Shown here piece after piece: positions 36,903-45,797 of a DNA stretch of 64,000 bases; the first letter of the stretch is position 1, and each line of letters starts with the position of its first letter. The position numbers were made by a program, and so were the translations under genes. The stretch spans positions 1-64,000 of the forward strand of contig NZ_WSEL01000003.1 of NCBI RefSeq assembly GCF_009758015.1. The letters are read 5' to 3'. The stretch comes from Ramlibacter pinisoli. GTDB taxonomy: Bacteria; Pseudomonadota; Gammaproteobacteria; Burkholderiales; Burkholderiaceae_C. The notes under the pieces are model-generated. The model was not told where the DNA came from and ran no database searches. It saw only the letters and a list, made by a program, of their open reading frames with translations.

Positions 36903-37115
36903 CTACTTCTTCATCGACATGATCCCCATCATCAGGTCCGTGTTCAGCTTCGCCATGGTCTGCATCAGCGTCCACTGCTTGGTCAGGATCTCGGTGAACT
37001 GGGGGTTGGTGGGATTGGCCTGGCCGGTCATCGCCAGTTGCGCCGTGGACTGCGCGATGGCCTGCTGCTCGGTGACGATCTTCTTCACGGCGGCGTTGTA
37101 TTCGTCGAGGGTCAT
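36903..37115 (-). CDS. Small hypothetical helical protein
   Basis: 70 residues from ATG 37115. Highly helical and Gln/Thr/Met-rich (MTLDEYNAAVKKIVTEQQAI at the start, ending MMGIMSMKK); no signal peptide or membrane segment. An upstream in-frame extension to 37184 looks non-coding. Family not recognised. Confidence 0.5.
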   Translation of the reverse strand: MTLDEYNAAVKKIVTEQQAIAQSTAQLAMTGQANPTNPQFTEILTKQWTLMQTMAKLNTDLMMGIMSMKK

Positions 37116-37243
37116 GGCGATCTCCGGGGTGGGTCGGGCGGATTGCCCGCGGCCATCATAGGGACCACAGCCCAGCGCGTGCAATGGTCGGGCAGCTGGC
37201 TCAGCCGCACACGCGGGTGCCGAACTGTCCTATCGTGGGGCGC

Positions 37244-37936
37244 ATGTCGTCCGTCCCGCCTGGATCGCCGGTGCGCCCCGAGCCGTCGGGTTCGCGGCCG
37301 GGCTGGCTCGTCCTGATCGCGCTGGCCGTCGTGGTCGTGCTCGCGCTGGCCTGGTGGTCGGCACGACCGCACGAGGAGGCCGTCACGGTGCTCGACCCGG
37401 CCAGGGTGCGCATCGTGCGCACGCCGGGCGGCATGCTGGAGGTTGCCACGCTGCAGAAGGTCGAGGAGTTCGGCTGGCAGGTCAGCCATACCTGCCCCCT
37501 GGTCGATTGCGGTGAGCTGCTGGGCAAGACCACCTCGCGTGTCAGGGTCACCGCGCATGTCACCTACCGCATCCCCCTGGCCGAGCAGTGGACCCTGCGG
37601 CTCGACGGTGACCACTACGAGCTGGTGGTGCCGCCGCTCGAGCCCAAGCTGCCGGTCGCGTTCGAGACCGCCGGCATGCAGGTGCAGACCGAACGCGGCG
37701 GCTGGTTCAGCCCGGCCGCGGGGCCGAACCGCGAGGCGGTGGTGCGCCAGCTCGGTCCCGAACTGGCGGTGCGGGCCCGGCGCGCCGAGATGAAGCGCCT
37801 GGCCGAGCCAGGCGCCGCCGCCACCGTGGCCGAGTTCGCCAGCCGCTGGATGGCCGAACAAATGGAGCCCGCTGCGCAGCGCCCGATCAGAGTACGCTTC
37901 GAGGGTGAACCGGTGCCGCCGTCGCCGGCCCAGTGA
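37244..37936 (+). CDS. Membrane-anchored protein resembling DUF4230
   Basis: 230 residues from ATG 37244. A proline-rich N-terminus, one membrane helix (about 19-38), then an extracytoplasmic domain with RIVRTPGGMLEVATLQKVEE, TTSRVRVTAHVTYRIPLAEQ and a closing helix before PIRVRFEGE. The order of these elements is that of DUF4230 proteins, whose function is unknown. Two cysteines (HTCPLVDC) may form a disulfide. The DUF match is from memory of the pattern and is only moderately sure. Confidence 0.6.
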   Translation: MSSVPPGSPVRPEPSGSRPGWLVLIALAVVVVLALAWWSARPHEEAVTVLDPARVRIVRTPGGMLEVATLQKVEEFGWQVSHTCPLVDCGELLGKTTSRVRVTAHVTYRIPLAEQWTLRLDGDHYELVVPPLEPKLPVAFETAGMQVQTERGGWFSPAAGPNREAVVRQLGPELAVRARRAEMKRLAEPGAAATVAEFASRWMAEQMEPAAQRPIRVRFEGEPVPPSPAQ

Positions 37937-38036
37937 CTTCGGTTTTCTCTGAGCTCGACGCAGGATTCTTCTGCTTTTTTCTTCGGCTTCCAGCCGCTAC
38001 CTTGTACCGTTCGATCATCTCCCTGGAGACTCTTCC

Positions 38037-38996
38037 ATGAAAAAAGCACTGGCCCTCTTCGCCGTCGCCCTGACAGTGGGCCTGTCGACGCTGTCCATCG
38101 ACGCGGAAGCCGCCCGCCGGCTGGGCGGTGGAAAGTCCACCGGCATGCAGCGCCAGGCGACCCCGCCCCAGTCGGCGCCGGCCCAGACCCCGCCGGCGAA
38201 CAACGCACAAGGCGCGCCGTCCCAGGCCGCACCGGCTGCCGGCGCCGCTGCGACGGCACCCGCGGCCGCGGCCCCGCGCCGCAGCTGGATGGGCCCGATC
38301 GCCGGCCTGGCCGCAGGCTTGGGCCTGGCCGCCCTCGCCTCGCACTTCGGGTTCGGCGAGGCGCTGGCCAACATGATGATGATCGGCCTGCTCGTCATGG
38401 GCGTGCTGCTGGTCATCGGCTTCGTGATGCGCAAGCGCGCGGCCCAGGGTGCCGCACTGGCCGGTGCCGGCGGCGGGGCCGGCCCGTTCCAGCGCCAGCA
38501 GCCCGCATCCATCCTGGAGCGCAACACGCAGGACGAGACCCCGCAAGGCGGCTCGCTGATCGGCTCGCGCCTCGGTGGCGGCATCGGCAACGCGGTCGCG
38601 GCGGGCCAGCCGGCCAGCATCCCGGCCGGTTTCGATGCGGTCGGCTTCGCGGCCAATGCCAAGGGCCAGTTCATGGCGCTGCAGGCCGCGAACGATGCAG
38701 GTGACCTCGCCAGCCTGCGCGAGTTCCTCACGCCCGAGATGTTCGCCCTCGTCCAGGCCGACATCGCCGAGCGCGGCCAGGCGCCGCAGCGCACCGAGGT
38801 GTACGGCCTCGACGCCCGCGTGCTGGCGGTGGCCGAGGAGGAGAGCCGCTACGTCGCCAGCGTGCGCTTCACCGGCAGCGTGCGCGACGAGCCCGGTTCG
38901 CCCACCGAGGACCTGGACGAGACCTGGCACCTGACCAAGCCGCGCGCCGGCCTGGGCGGCTGGGTGATCGCGGGGATCCAGCAGAACGCGGCCTGA
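38037..38996 (+). CDS. Tim44-like domain protein
   Basis: 319 residues. Signal-like N-terminus, an Ala/Pro/Gln low-complexity stretch (about 35-82), two hydrophobic helices (about 84-102 and 112-130), then a C-terminal Tim44-like domain. That domain starts at FDAVGFAANAKGQFMALQAA and includes DLASLREFLTPEMFALVQAD and DLDETWHLTKP. Widespread in Betaproteobacteria; role unproven, thought to be envelope-associated. ATG 38037 has GGAG 9 nt upstream. Confidence 0.85.
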   Translation: MKKALALFAVALTVGLSTLSIDAEAARRLGGGKSTGMQRQATPPQSAPAQTPPANNAQGAPSQAAPAAGAAATAPAAAAPRRSWMGPIAGLAAGLGLAALASHFGFGEALANMMMIGLLVMGVLLVIGFVMRKRAAQGAALAGAGGGAGPFQRQQPASILERNTQDETPQGGSLIGSRLGGGIGNAVAAGQPASIPAGFDAVGFAANAKGQFMALQAANDAGDLASLREFLTPEMFALVQADIAERGQAPQRTEVYGLDARVLAVAEEESRYVASVRFTGSVRDEPGSPTEDLDETWHLTKPRAGLGGWVIAGIQQNAA

Positions 38997-39048
38997 CGCG
39001 CCTCGTCCCCCACCGTGTGCCCTCCTCCCGGAGGGCACACTCGCTTGC

Positions 39049-39945
39049 ATGGCCGCCCCGCTCAACTACCGCCACCTCTACTATTTCTGGGTCGTCGCCA
39101 AGGAAGGCGGCATGGCACGCGCCGCCGCCCGCCTCGACATGGCGGTGCAGACCGTCAGCGCGCAGGTGAAGTCGCTCGAGCAGTCCCTGGGCCACGCGCT
39201 GTTCAAGCCCGCCGGGCGGGGCATGGCGCTCACCGAGGCCGGCACCGTCGCCCTGGCCCACGCGGAACAGATCTTCCAGCTGGGCGAGCAGCTGCCCGAT
39301 GCGGTGCGCGAGGCCGCCACCGGCCAGGGCCTGCGGCTGGCGGTGGGCATCTCCGATGCGCTGCCCAAGCTGGTGGTGCGCCACCTGCTGCAGCCCGCGC
39401 TCGACGAGCACGTGCGCCTGCTCTGCCACGAGGACGAATTCGACCGCCTGCTGGGCGACCTCGCCCTGCACCGGCTCGACGCCGTGCTGTCGGACCGGGC
39501 GGCGCCCCCCAATCCCAACCTGCGGCTGTACAGCCATGCCCTGGGCGAGGCGGTGCTGGACTGGTGGGCGCCGGTGGCCATGGCCCGGGCGGCCCGGCAG
39601 CCGTTCCCGGCCTCATTGGCCGACATGCCGCTGCTGTTGCCCACCGGGCAGTCGGCGGTGCGCACGCGCCTGGACCAGTGGTTCGAGCGCCAGAACCTGC
39701 GCCCGCGCGTGGCCGGCGAGTTCGAAGACAGCGCGCTGCTGGCGGCGTTCGGCCGCAGCGGCCTGGGCGCCTTCCCGGCGTCGAGCTGGTCGCGCGACGA
39801 GCTGTCCACGGACCGCGGCCTGCAGCGGCTGGGCGACACGCCCGAACTGGTCGAGCAGTTCTTCCTGATCTCGGCCGAGCGGCGCATCCAGCACCCGCTG
39901 GTGCAGCGCCTGCTGCCCGCACCGCAGAAACAGGTCGCACGCTGA
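39049..39945 (+). CDS. nhaR: LysR-type regulator of the NhaR type
   Basis: 298 residues. The N-terminal helix-turn-helix NYRHLYYFWVVAKEGGMARA followed by QTVSAQVKSLEQSLG is typical of NhaR, where HLYYFW is a signature. The C-terminal part keeps the NhaR features GISDALPKLVVRHLL, LLPTGQSAVRTRLDQWF, GEFEDSALLAAFG and AERRIQHPLVQRL. E. coli NhaR activates nhaA under sodium stress and pgaABCD. No nhaA gene is nearby, so the target here is unknown. Confidence 0.75.
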   Translation: MAAPLNYRHLYYFWVVAKEGGMARAAARLDMAVQTVSAQVKSLEQSLGHALFKPAGRGMALTEAGTVALAHAEQIFQLGEQLPDAVREAATGQGLRLAVGISDALPKLVVRHLLQPALDEHVRLLCHEDEFDRLLGDLALHRLDAVLSDRAAPPNPNLRLYSHALGEAVLDWWAPVAMARAARQPFPASLADMPLLLPTGQSAVRTRLDQWFERQNLRPRVAGEFEDSALLAAFGRSGLGAFPASSWSRDELSTDRGLQRLGDTPELVEQFFLISAERRIQHPLVQRLLPAPQKQVAR

Positions 39946-40063
39946 GGCCGCCGAAAGCCGTCTGCCGCCGCGCGCACGACGACTGACGGTCCGGCCCGCC
40001 CGCGCATGCCGCGGGCTTCGATTTCCGGTGCGTTCGCGCACCTCGAGTGCCTCCCCCGGTGCC

Positions 40064-40069
40064 TAGATT
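40064..40069 (+). promoter_or_regulatory. TAGATT -10-like element before the small secreted protein gene
   Basis: TAGATT 67 nt upstream of the start at 40136, same form as the other TAGAxT elements; no clear -35. Confidence 0.3.
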
Positions 40070-40135
40070 GCGTTCGTCGAGACAGCAACGCCCGCCGCCC
40101 CGACGCCGTCATCAACCCTTCCGAAAGGCACCGCC

Positions 40136-40573
40136 ATGAACTCGATCCGCTTCACAGTCGCCGCCGTCCTCGCCGCTGCCGCCGCCCTCGCGGTTGCCCT
40201 CGGCAGGCCCGCCCATGCCGGCACCACCATCCCCATCGAGGGTGGCGGCGCCACCGGCATCACCCTCGTCGACATGTCCGTCAACGGCGGCGGCGCCCCG
40301 CGCAGCCGCGCCGACGTTGCCGCCGAGGCCCGCGCCACCTGGCGCCAGATGAACTCGCGCAGCGGCCAACAGACCGATGCCGAAGAGCACCTGCACGTCC
40401 GCGCGACCAGCACGCGCAGCCGCGACGACGTGCGCCGCGAAGCCTTCGCCTTCTCGCGCCAGGCCCACCCGGACGTCTTCGAAGGCGGCCAGAGCGGAAT
40501 GATGACGACGATGCACGCGCGCCTGCCGGCACGCAGCGCCCCCGCCCAGATGGCCGCCAGCACCGCCGACTGA
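40136..40573 (+). CDS. Small secreted hypothetical protein (DUF4148-like repeats)
   Basis: 145 residues. Signal peptide cleaved near HAGTT (about residue 29). The mature part contains two related helical segments, RSRADVAAEARATWRQM and RSRDDVRREAFAFSRQAH, resembling the V..E...A units of DUF4148 proteins common in Burkholderiales periplasms. Function unknown. Converges on the DyP-patatin gene. Confidence 0.6.
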   Translation: MNSIRFTVAAVLAAAAALAVALGRPAHAGTTIPIEGGGATGITLVDMSVNGGGAPRSRADVAAEARATWRQMNSRSGQQTDAEEHLHVRATSTRSRDDVRREAFAFSRQAHPDVFEGGQSGMMTTMHARLPARSAPAQMAASTAD

Positions 40574-40614
40574 GCCGGCGCGCCGGGCGCACGACGCGCC
40601 CGGTGCCGCCACCG

Positions 40615-43600
40615 CTAGGTCGGGTGGCGGATGCGCAGGCTGGACCGCGGCACGGCCCGGTAGGGTTCGCTGTCGCCGGCCTGCAGGAAGGTCTGTTCCA
40701 GGTCGCACAGGGCCGCCAGCAACGCTTGCAGTTCCGCGGCCTGCCCGGGCTCCAGCGGGGTCTCGGAAGGCAGGCTGCGGCTGCGGCGCCCTGGCTTGCT
40801 CAGCGGCGCCTTGGTCTTCGCGGCTTCGATCTGGTCGAGCAGCGGCACCGCATGCCGGTTCATCCGGGCCGCCACGCCGAAGTTGCGGATGCGCTCGCGC
40901 ACCGAAACCAGCAGGCAGTTGAGCCGCACCCAGCGGTGCTCCTGCCAGCCGACGGACTGGAACTTCTCGATGAACGCCCGCGCCGCCGGCGTGCCGTAGG
41001 TCGTGCCCAGCCGGCGGATCCGGTCGGGTGGCATGCGGATGTTGACGCCGCCCTCGCCCTCGGTCAGGTACAGCCGCACCACGCGGTCGCGCACGCCGGG
41101 CATGCGCATCATGGTGCTGTCGTTCCAGCGCCAGGTCGTGCGCCACAGGCTGCCGAGGAAGCCGGCCAGTTGCCAGGGCCGGGTCTCGGGCCCATGGTCC
41201 CAGGTGTCGGCACGGCCGCTGGTGTGGAAGGCCGGCAGCCGCACGGCCTCCCGGTTGTTCTCGTCGCGCGTCTCGAGCGAGATGCCGAAGGTCGGCCACA
41301 TCGGCAGGAAGCTGTCGAACAGGTGGATGGGGAAGTTCGAGCACAGCCCGCCGTCGGACATCCAGCAGCGGCCCATGCGCCGGGCGCCGTGCTCCACGGC
41401 GTACAGCGGCACGGCCGAGATCAGCAGGGGGAAGCTCATCGCCAGGCGGGCCGCCACCACGATCGGCAGGTCGGCCACCGGCAGTTCGAGGAAGCCGGGA
41501 CGCACCGTGTCGGCCGGCGGGTCGGCCTCGCTGCGCGCCGCGTAGGGGTTGGACAGCGCCGCCAGGTACTGCACCAGCCCGCGTGGGAAGTAGTTCTCCA
41601 GTTCCTCGACGCGGAAGAACAGCCGGCCCATGTCCTCGGTCTCGTCGAGCGGAAACCGGTACGGCCGCCCATGCGCCAGGTTGCTGGCATAGACCTCCAG
41701 GTTGATCGAGCGCGCCCCGGTGCCGTGCACCTCGAAGCCGAGCGCCTTGTCGGCGGCGCCCGGTGCATCCCAGAGATCGCGGAAGGTCAGCGGCTTGTCG
41801 TGCAGGCCGCGCCCGGCCACCGCCTGGATGGCGTAGTGCAGGAAGGCGGCCAGGTCGGGCGAGTCGACCGGCGCCTCGGGGTCCCAGCCGCGGCAGAGGC
41901 CAAAGCCGTTGCGCACCAGGCCGCGGTGCACGTCCCAGCAGATCCCGGCGACCAGCGCGGCGAACGCGCCCGTGCCCAGCGCCAGCAACGCGGCGGCGGT
42001 CCAGGAGACCAGCGGCCACAGGCAAGGCGCCGCGGCCGGGCCCGACCAGCACTGCAGCGCCGTCTGGATGGGCCCGGCCAGCACGATGGCGGCCAGCACG
42101 ATCGTGAGGCCGGCGACCAGACGGCGGTACTGCCACAGCGCCGCGGCCAGCCCATGCACGACCTGCGACACCGGCCCGCTGCGCTCCAGCGTGGCGAGGA
42201 AGATGCCGAACAGCCGGCGCGTGGAATGCTGCGGCACGAACACCCGCTCGAGCCGCGTGCGGCCGTCCTCCTCGCGGGCCAGCTCCTGCGGCAGTTTCGC
42301 CAGCCGGTCGAAGCCGTCGCCCGAGCCGTGCCGGCGCCGGTATTCCGCCGCCGCCGCCAGCGCCGCGGCGAAAGCGCCGATGGAGCTGCCGCCGATGCTG
42401 CGGAAGCGGTAGTGGCGCGCCAGTTCGACCACCGCCGATGCGTAGATGACGCCGCTGGTGATGCCGCCCTCCATCACGAGGTCGCAGAAGCGGTCGTTCG
42501 GTGCGTCGATCGGCTCGGGCCCGGGCCCTGCATCCGGCACGGTCGACGGCTGGTGCGCCGGGCGGGCCGCGTGGGCGTGCGTCGGATTCCGCAGGGTCGC
42601 GCCGGCGGCGAGGGTCTCCAGCGCCCGTCGGCTGGGGAACAGCGCATACAGGGTGCCGCGCGTGCGCACGAAAGCCTCGAAGCCGTCCAGCGCGATCTGC
42701 CGGCCGCCGGGCAGCGGGATGAGGAACTGCGCCTGCGGCTCGTCGTGGCGGCCCACCAGCGGGTCCTTGGCCCGGCCGCGGTTGGGCGGGCCCATGGGGT
42801 TCTTCTCCAGCCACTCGGACACCAGGTGCTCGAACTGGTCGTCGATGCGGGCACAGAAGAACAGGCCGAACAGGCCGACCTCGTCGTCGCCCACCGCACC
42901 GTACGGGATGCCGCGCCGGAACAGCGTGCGGTCGCGCTGGGGCATCAGCGGATCGGTGCGCGGATTGGCGCGCCGCATGTGGGCGCCGAACGGGCAGCCC
43001 AGCCCCTCGCGGTCCTGCTCGAAGTCGACCTGCGCGAGGCGCGCGGCGTCCGGCGCGGGCGGCTCCTCGGTCTCCCCGGGCAGCACCGGCGCGCCATTGG
43101 GCCAGCGCCCGACCATCTTGGCCTTCAGCCAAGTCGGCGTGACGAATGCGTGGCCGGCCGCCCGCAGCTCGGCGGCCTTCCCGTCCAGGTAGCGCTGCAG
43201 CCGGCACTCGTGCTGCTCGAGCTTGCGCAGGACGCCGAAGCTGCCATGGCGCAGGAAATGCGCCACGTCGTCCGGCGTCTTCCCGGCGGTCCACAGGTCG
43301 GCGCCGTCGTTGTTTGGATAGCCGAGCAGCAGCTCGCCCGGCCGGGGCCGGAACGCCTGCCCGTCCGGCCCGGGGCGGCCCAGCAGGCGCTGGCGGTCGA
43401 GGATGCTGGGCCGCGTGATGCCGTCGCGCAGGCCGAAGTGCACGCGGGTGGCCCGGGGATCCTGGTCGTCGCGCAGCTGCTGGCCGTCGGGCAGGGCCGC
43501 AGCCGGCTCCCAGCCCGCGAGCCCGTCGGCGCCGCGCAGCTGTCGCAGCCGGCGCACCGCTTCGTCGAGCGTGGCGGCGTCGTTGCCGTGGATGGCGATC

Positions 43601-43995
43601 CAGGCATGTGCCCGGTCGTGGTGGAACACCGCATCCCAGCGCTCGGCCGCGCTCTCGCCGGCATCGCCCAGGTGGCGCGCCGCGCGCACGTCGGCGCCCT
43701 CGGCGAACGCCGGCGACTTGTCCCTGAACGCGACCAGCACCGACGCCGGCGCGCCGAGCGCGCGCAGGCCCTGGTGGGTGAAGCCGATGTTGATGCCGCA
43801 GTCGAGGCCGCGGGCCGTGCCCCGGGCGCCGAACGCGAGCAGCTGCGCATCGAGCAGGTTGGCGAGGAACTTCCGCGCACGGGCGGCATCGGTCACGGCC
43901 AGCAGCAGCGTGCGCATGCGGGGCGCGTTGTAGCCCGTCAGCGCCAGGCGCTGCACCTCCTTCTCCAGGAGCGCGTCGACGGCGTCGTGCGTCAT
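40615..43995 (-). CDS. DyP-type haem peroxidase fused to a membrane-embedded patatin-like phospholipase
   Basis: 1126 residues. Part 1 (about 1-470) is a DyP peroxidase: catalytic Asp in FGLRDGITRP (D191), proximal haem ligand H339 in CPFGAHMRRANPR, distal arginine in LFRRGIPYG (R360/361), then GLFGLFFCARIDDQFEHL. Part 2 (from about 500) is a patatin lipase: oxyanion loop MEGGITSG, nucleophile S538 in GGSSIG, catalytic Asp D881 in SDGG. Two hydrophobic helices (about 627-643 and 662-686) interrupt the patatin core and should anchor it in the membrane. All catalytic residues of both halves are present. The start ATG 43995 overlaps the stop of the P450-like gene (ATGA). The reading frame remains open upstream to 48711, but that stretch opposes no function and shadows the next two genes. 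The fusion suggests hydrolysis of a membrane lipid and oxidation of the product by one polypeptide; that is inference. Confidence 0.9.
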   Translation of the reverse strand: MTHDAVDALLEKEVQRLALTGYNAPRMRTLLLAVTDAARARKFLANLLDAQLLAFGARGTARGLDCGINIGFTHQGLRALGAPASVLVAFRDKSPAFAEGADVRAARHLGDAGESAAERWDAVFHHDRAHAWIAIHGNDAATLDEAVRRLRQLRGADGLAGWEPAAALPDGQQLRDDQDPRATRVHFGLRDGITRPSILDRQRLLGRPGPDGQAFRPRPGELLLGYPNNDGADLWTAGKTPDDVAHFLRHGSFGVLRKLEQHECRLQRYLDGKAAELRAAGHAFVTPTWLKAKMVGRWPNGAPVLPGETEEPPAPDAARLAQVDFEQDREGLGCPFGAHMRRANPRTDPLMPQRDRTLFRRGIPYGAVGDDEVGLFGLFFCARIDDQFEHLVSEWLEKNPMGPPNRGRAKDPLVGRHDEPQAQFLIPLPGGRQIALDGFEAFVRTRGTLYALFPSRRALETLAAGATLRNPTHAHAARPAHQPSTVPDAGPGPEPIDAPNDRFCDLVMEGGITSGVIYASAVVELARHYRFRSIGGSSIGAFAAALAAAAEYRRRHGSGDGFDRLAKLPQELAREEDGRTRLERVFVPQHSTRRLFGIFLATLERSGPVSQVVHGLAAALWQYRRLVAGLTIVLAAIVLAGPIQTALQCWSGPAAAPCLWPLVSWTAAALLALGTGAFAALVAGICWDVHRGLVRNGFGLCRGWDPEAPVDSPDLAAFLHYAIQAVAGRGLHDKPLTFRDLWDAPGAADKALGFEVHGTGARSINLEVYASNLAHGRPYRFPLDETEDMGRLFFRVEELENYFPRGLVQYLAALSNPYAARSEADPPADTVRPGFLELPVADLPIVVAARLAMSFPLLISAVPLYAVEHGARRMGRCWMSDGGLCSNFPIHLFDSFLPMWPTFGISLETRDENNREAVRLPAFHTSGRADTWDHGPETRPWQLAGFLGSLWRTTWRWNDSTMMRMPGVRDRVVRLYLTEGEGGVNIRMPPDRIRRLGTTYGTPAARAFIEKFQSVGWQEHRWVRLNCLLVSVRERIRNFGVAARMNRHAVPLLDQIEAAKTKAPLSKPGRRSRSLPSETPLEPGQAAELQALLAALCDLEQTFLQAGDSEPYRAVPRSSLRIRHPT

Positions 43996-45752
43996 GGGGT
44001 GTCCAGGCCTTCGCGCAGGATGCTGGCCACGCCGACCCGCGGGTAGGCGCTGTAGAAGTAGCCGCCCACCGGCTCGCGGTTGTACTTGCGGATGACGTCG
44101 ACGAACTCCTTGGGGTGCAGCCGGATCGGCGTGGGCGGCGCATCCTCGAGGTAGCGGAACTGCTCGTCGAACAGCGGCACCTTGAGCGCGAAGTGCTCGA
44201 CGTAGGCATCGAAGTCGCCGTCGTACACCGTGTACATGGCCAGGTGGGTCTCGTTCTCGACCAGCCCGAACCAGGCGAAGTGCACGTTCTGCGCGTCCTG
44301 CAGTGCGCGTTCCACCACGGGGGCGCCGGCGCGGGTCAGGACCTTGAGCTTCTGCGCGTTCTCGCGCACCGGCGCCTTGATGGGCAGGACGACGAACAGG
44401 GGTTGCTGGTTGAGCAGGCGGTCGCGCTGGAATCGCAGTGGGAAGCTCTCGCAGATCGCGCCCCAGCGCTTGACCAGCGGACGCGGCAGGTGCGTGGCCG
44501 GGTCGATGTCCAGCGCCAGGCCCGGCAAGGCGAGCACCTGGCGCAGCGTGGCATGCACCAGGGGCAGCGCCAGGTGGCGGCCGACGCAGTTGTGCGGCAG
44601 GCGCGGGTCGTCGACGGCGCCGCCGAACAGCGCGTCCAGGTTGGCCGGCGGCTGCGCGCCGATCGCCAACAGCAGGTGCGCACCGGCCGGAACCAGGAGG
44701 TCGGGGCCGCGCCCCGGGTGGCGCAACTGCAGGGGCTTGACCGCCGTGCGGGCCAGGAACGGGGCCGGCGGCCGGCGTCGCAGGGCATCGTCGACCATCT
44801 GCTCCAGCGTCCCGACGTCGCCGTGCCGCGCCGCATGCGTCGCTTGGTCGATGAGCCTCGCGTCCGATGCGTCGGTCGCATGGAAGAAGTGGTCGACGGT
44901 GTTCGCGATGGCCGCCGTGACGTTGCCGACGGTGCCGGCCATCAGCCCGAGCGCCACGGTGCGGGTGTCGCCCGCGTCCTCCCCCAGCGCACCGGCCAGC
45001 CGGGCGCTGCAGGTGCCCTCGTGGTCGATCACGCCCTCGTCCCACCACTCCTGCGGATCCTCCACGCCGATGGCCCGGTCCACGTGTTCTTCCAGCCGGG
45101 CCTTGAGGTCCAGCGCGGCGTCCGACCCGGAGGGCGGCAGGCCGTCGTCCGGCACGAAGTGGCGCCCGATGATCTGGAAGGTGAGCCGCGTGTAGGTGGC
45201 CCGCAGCGCCCGCTCCAGCAGGACATGCGACTTCGCCGGCAGGCCGAACACCACCGCGACCAGCCGCAGGGCCGCCTGCTCGGCCACGTCGGTCACCAGG
45301 TCGAACTGGTGGTGCTTGCGCGGCAGCACCAGGGCCCGGTCGATGGCCGCCGTGACGCAGGCTTCGATGGTGGCGGGATCGAGATCCAGGGCGTCGAGGG
45401 CGGCCCGGCGCTGCCGGGCGTGCGGGCAGTCCGGCCGCCCGTCCAGGTCGTCCTGGCCCAGCATGAAGCGCCCGCCGCTGTCCAGGGCCGCGTAGGGCGC
45501 GACGCTGCCGGCTGCCAGCGCCGCCTCGACGTGTTCGCGTGCCGTCAGCAGGTACACGTCCTCGCTCGGCCAATGCGCGGTCCCCCCGGTGCGCAGCACG
45601 CTCTTGAAAACCAGCGGCGGAAAGCCCTCGACCGCCAGCTCGCGGTACAGCAGCGCGCGCTTGCGGTCGTTGCGCAGGGTCTCGAACAGCTTGCGGTTCT
45701 GCCGCAGGGGGTCGGCCTGCATCCGGATGCTGGCCAGCCTGGAGTGTTCCAT
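43992..45752 (-). CDS. P450-like haem-thiolate protein with extra C-terminal domain
   Basis: 586 residues. Residues about 1-430 follow a cytochrome P450 layout. The K-helix is DALRRRPPAPFLART (DxxR in place of ExxR, 322-325). The haem loop is LPHNCVGRHLALPLVHATL with ligand C389 but without the usual FGxG lead. The I-helix MAGTVGNVTAA (271-281) lacks the acid-threonine pair used for O2 activation. Those departures are shared with P450s that rearrange or use peroxides. Residues about 450-586 are an added domain of alternating strands and helices (HFAWFGLVENETHLAMYTVY), perhaps a dimeric alpha-beta barrel. No membrane anchor. It lies 45 nt after the cyclase/STAND gene and overlaps the DyP-patatin gene. 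A hydroperoxide-using reaction on lipid is a plausible inference. Confidence 0.75.
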   Translation of the reverse strand: MEHSRLASIRMQADPLRQNRKLFETLRNDRKRALLYRELAVEGFPPLVFKSVLRTGGTAHWPSEDVYLLTAREHVEAALAAGSVAPYAALDSGGRFMLGQDDLDGRPDCPHARQRRAALDALDLDPATIEACVTAAIDRALVLPRKHHQFDLVTDVAEQAALRLVAVVFGLPAKSHVLLERALRATYTRLTFQIIGRHFVPDDGLPPSGSDAALDLKARLEEHVDRAIGVEDPQEWWDEGVIDHEGTCSARLAGALGEDAGDTRTVALGLMAGTVGNVTAAIANTVDHFFHATDASDARLIDQATHAARHGDVGTLEQMVDDALRRRPPAPFLARTAVKPLQLRHPGRGPDLLVPAGAHLLLAIGAQPPANLDALFGGAVDDPRLPHNCVGRHLALPLVHATLRQVLALPGLALDIDPATHLPRPLVKRWGAICESFPLRFQRDRLLNQQPLFVVLPIKAPVRENAQKLKVLTRAGAPVVERALQDAQNVHFAWFGLVENETHLAMYTVYDGDFDAYVEHFALKVPLFDEQFRYLEDAPPTPIRLHPKEFVDVIRKYNREPVGGYFYSAYPRVGVASILREGLDTP

Positions 45753-45797
45753 CGCTCCCTCCCGTGCGGCCCGGCCGGCCGCGTTGTGTGAGACGAC

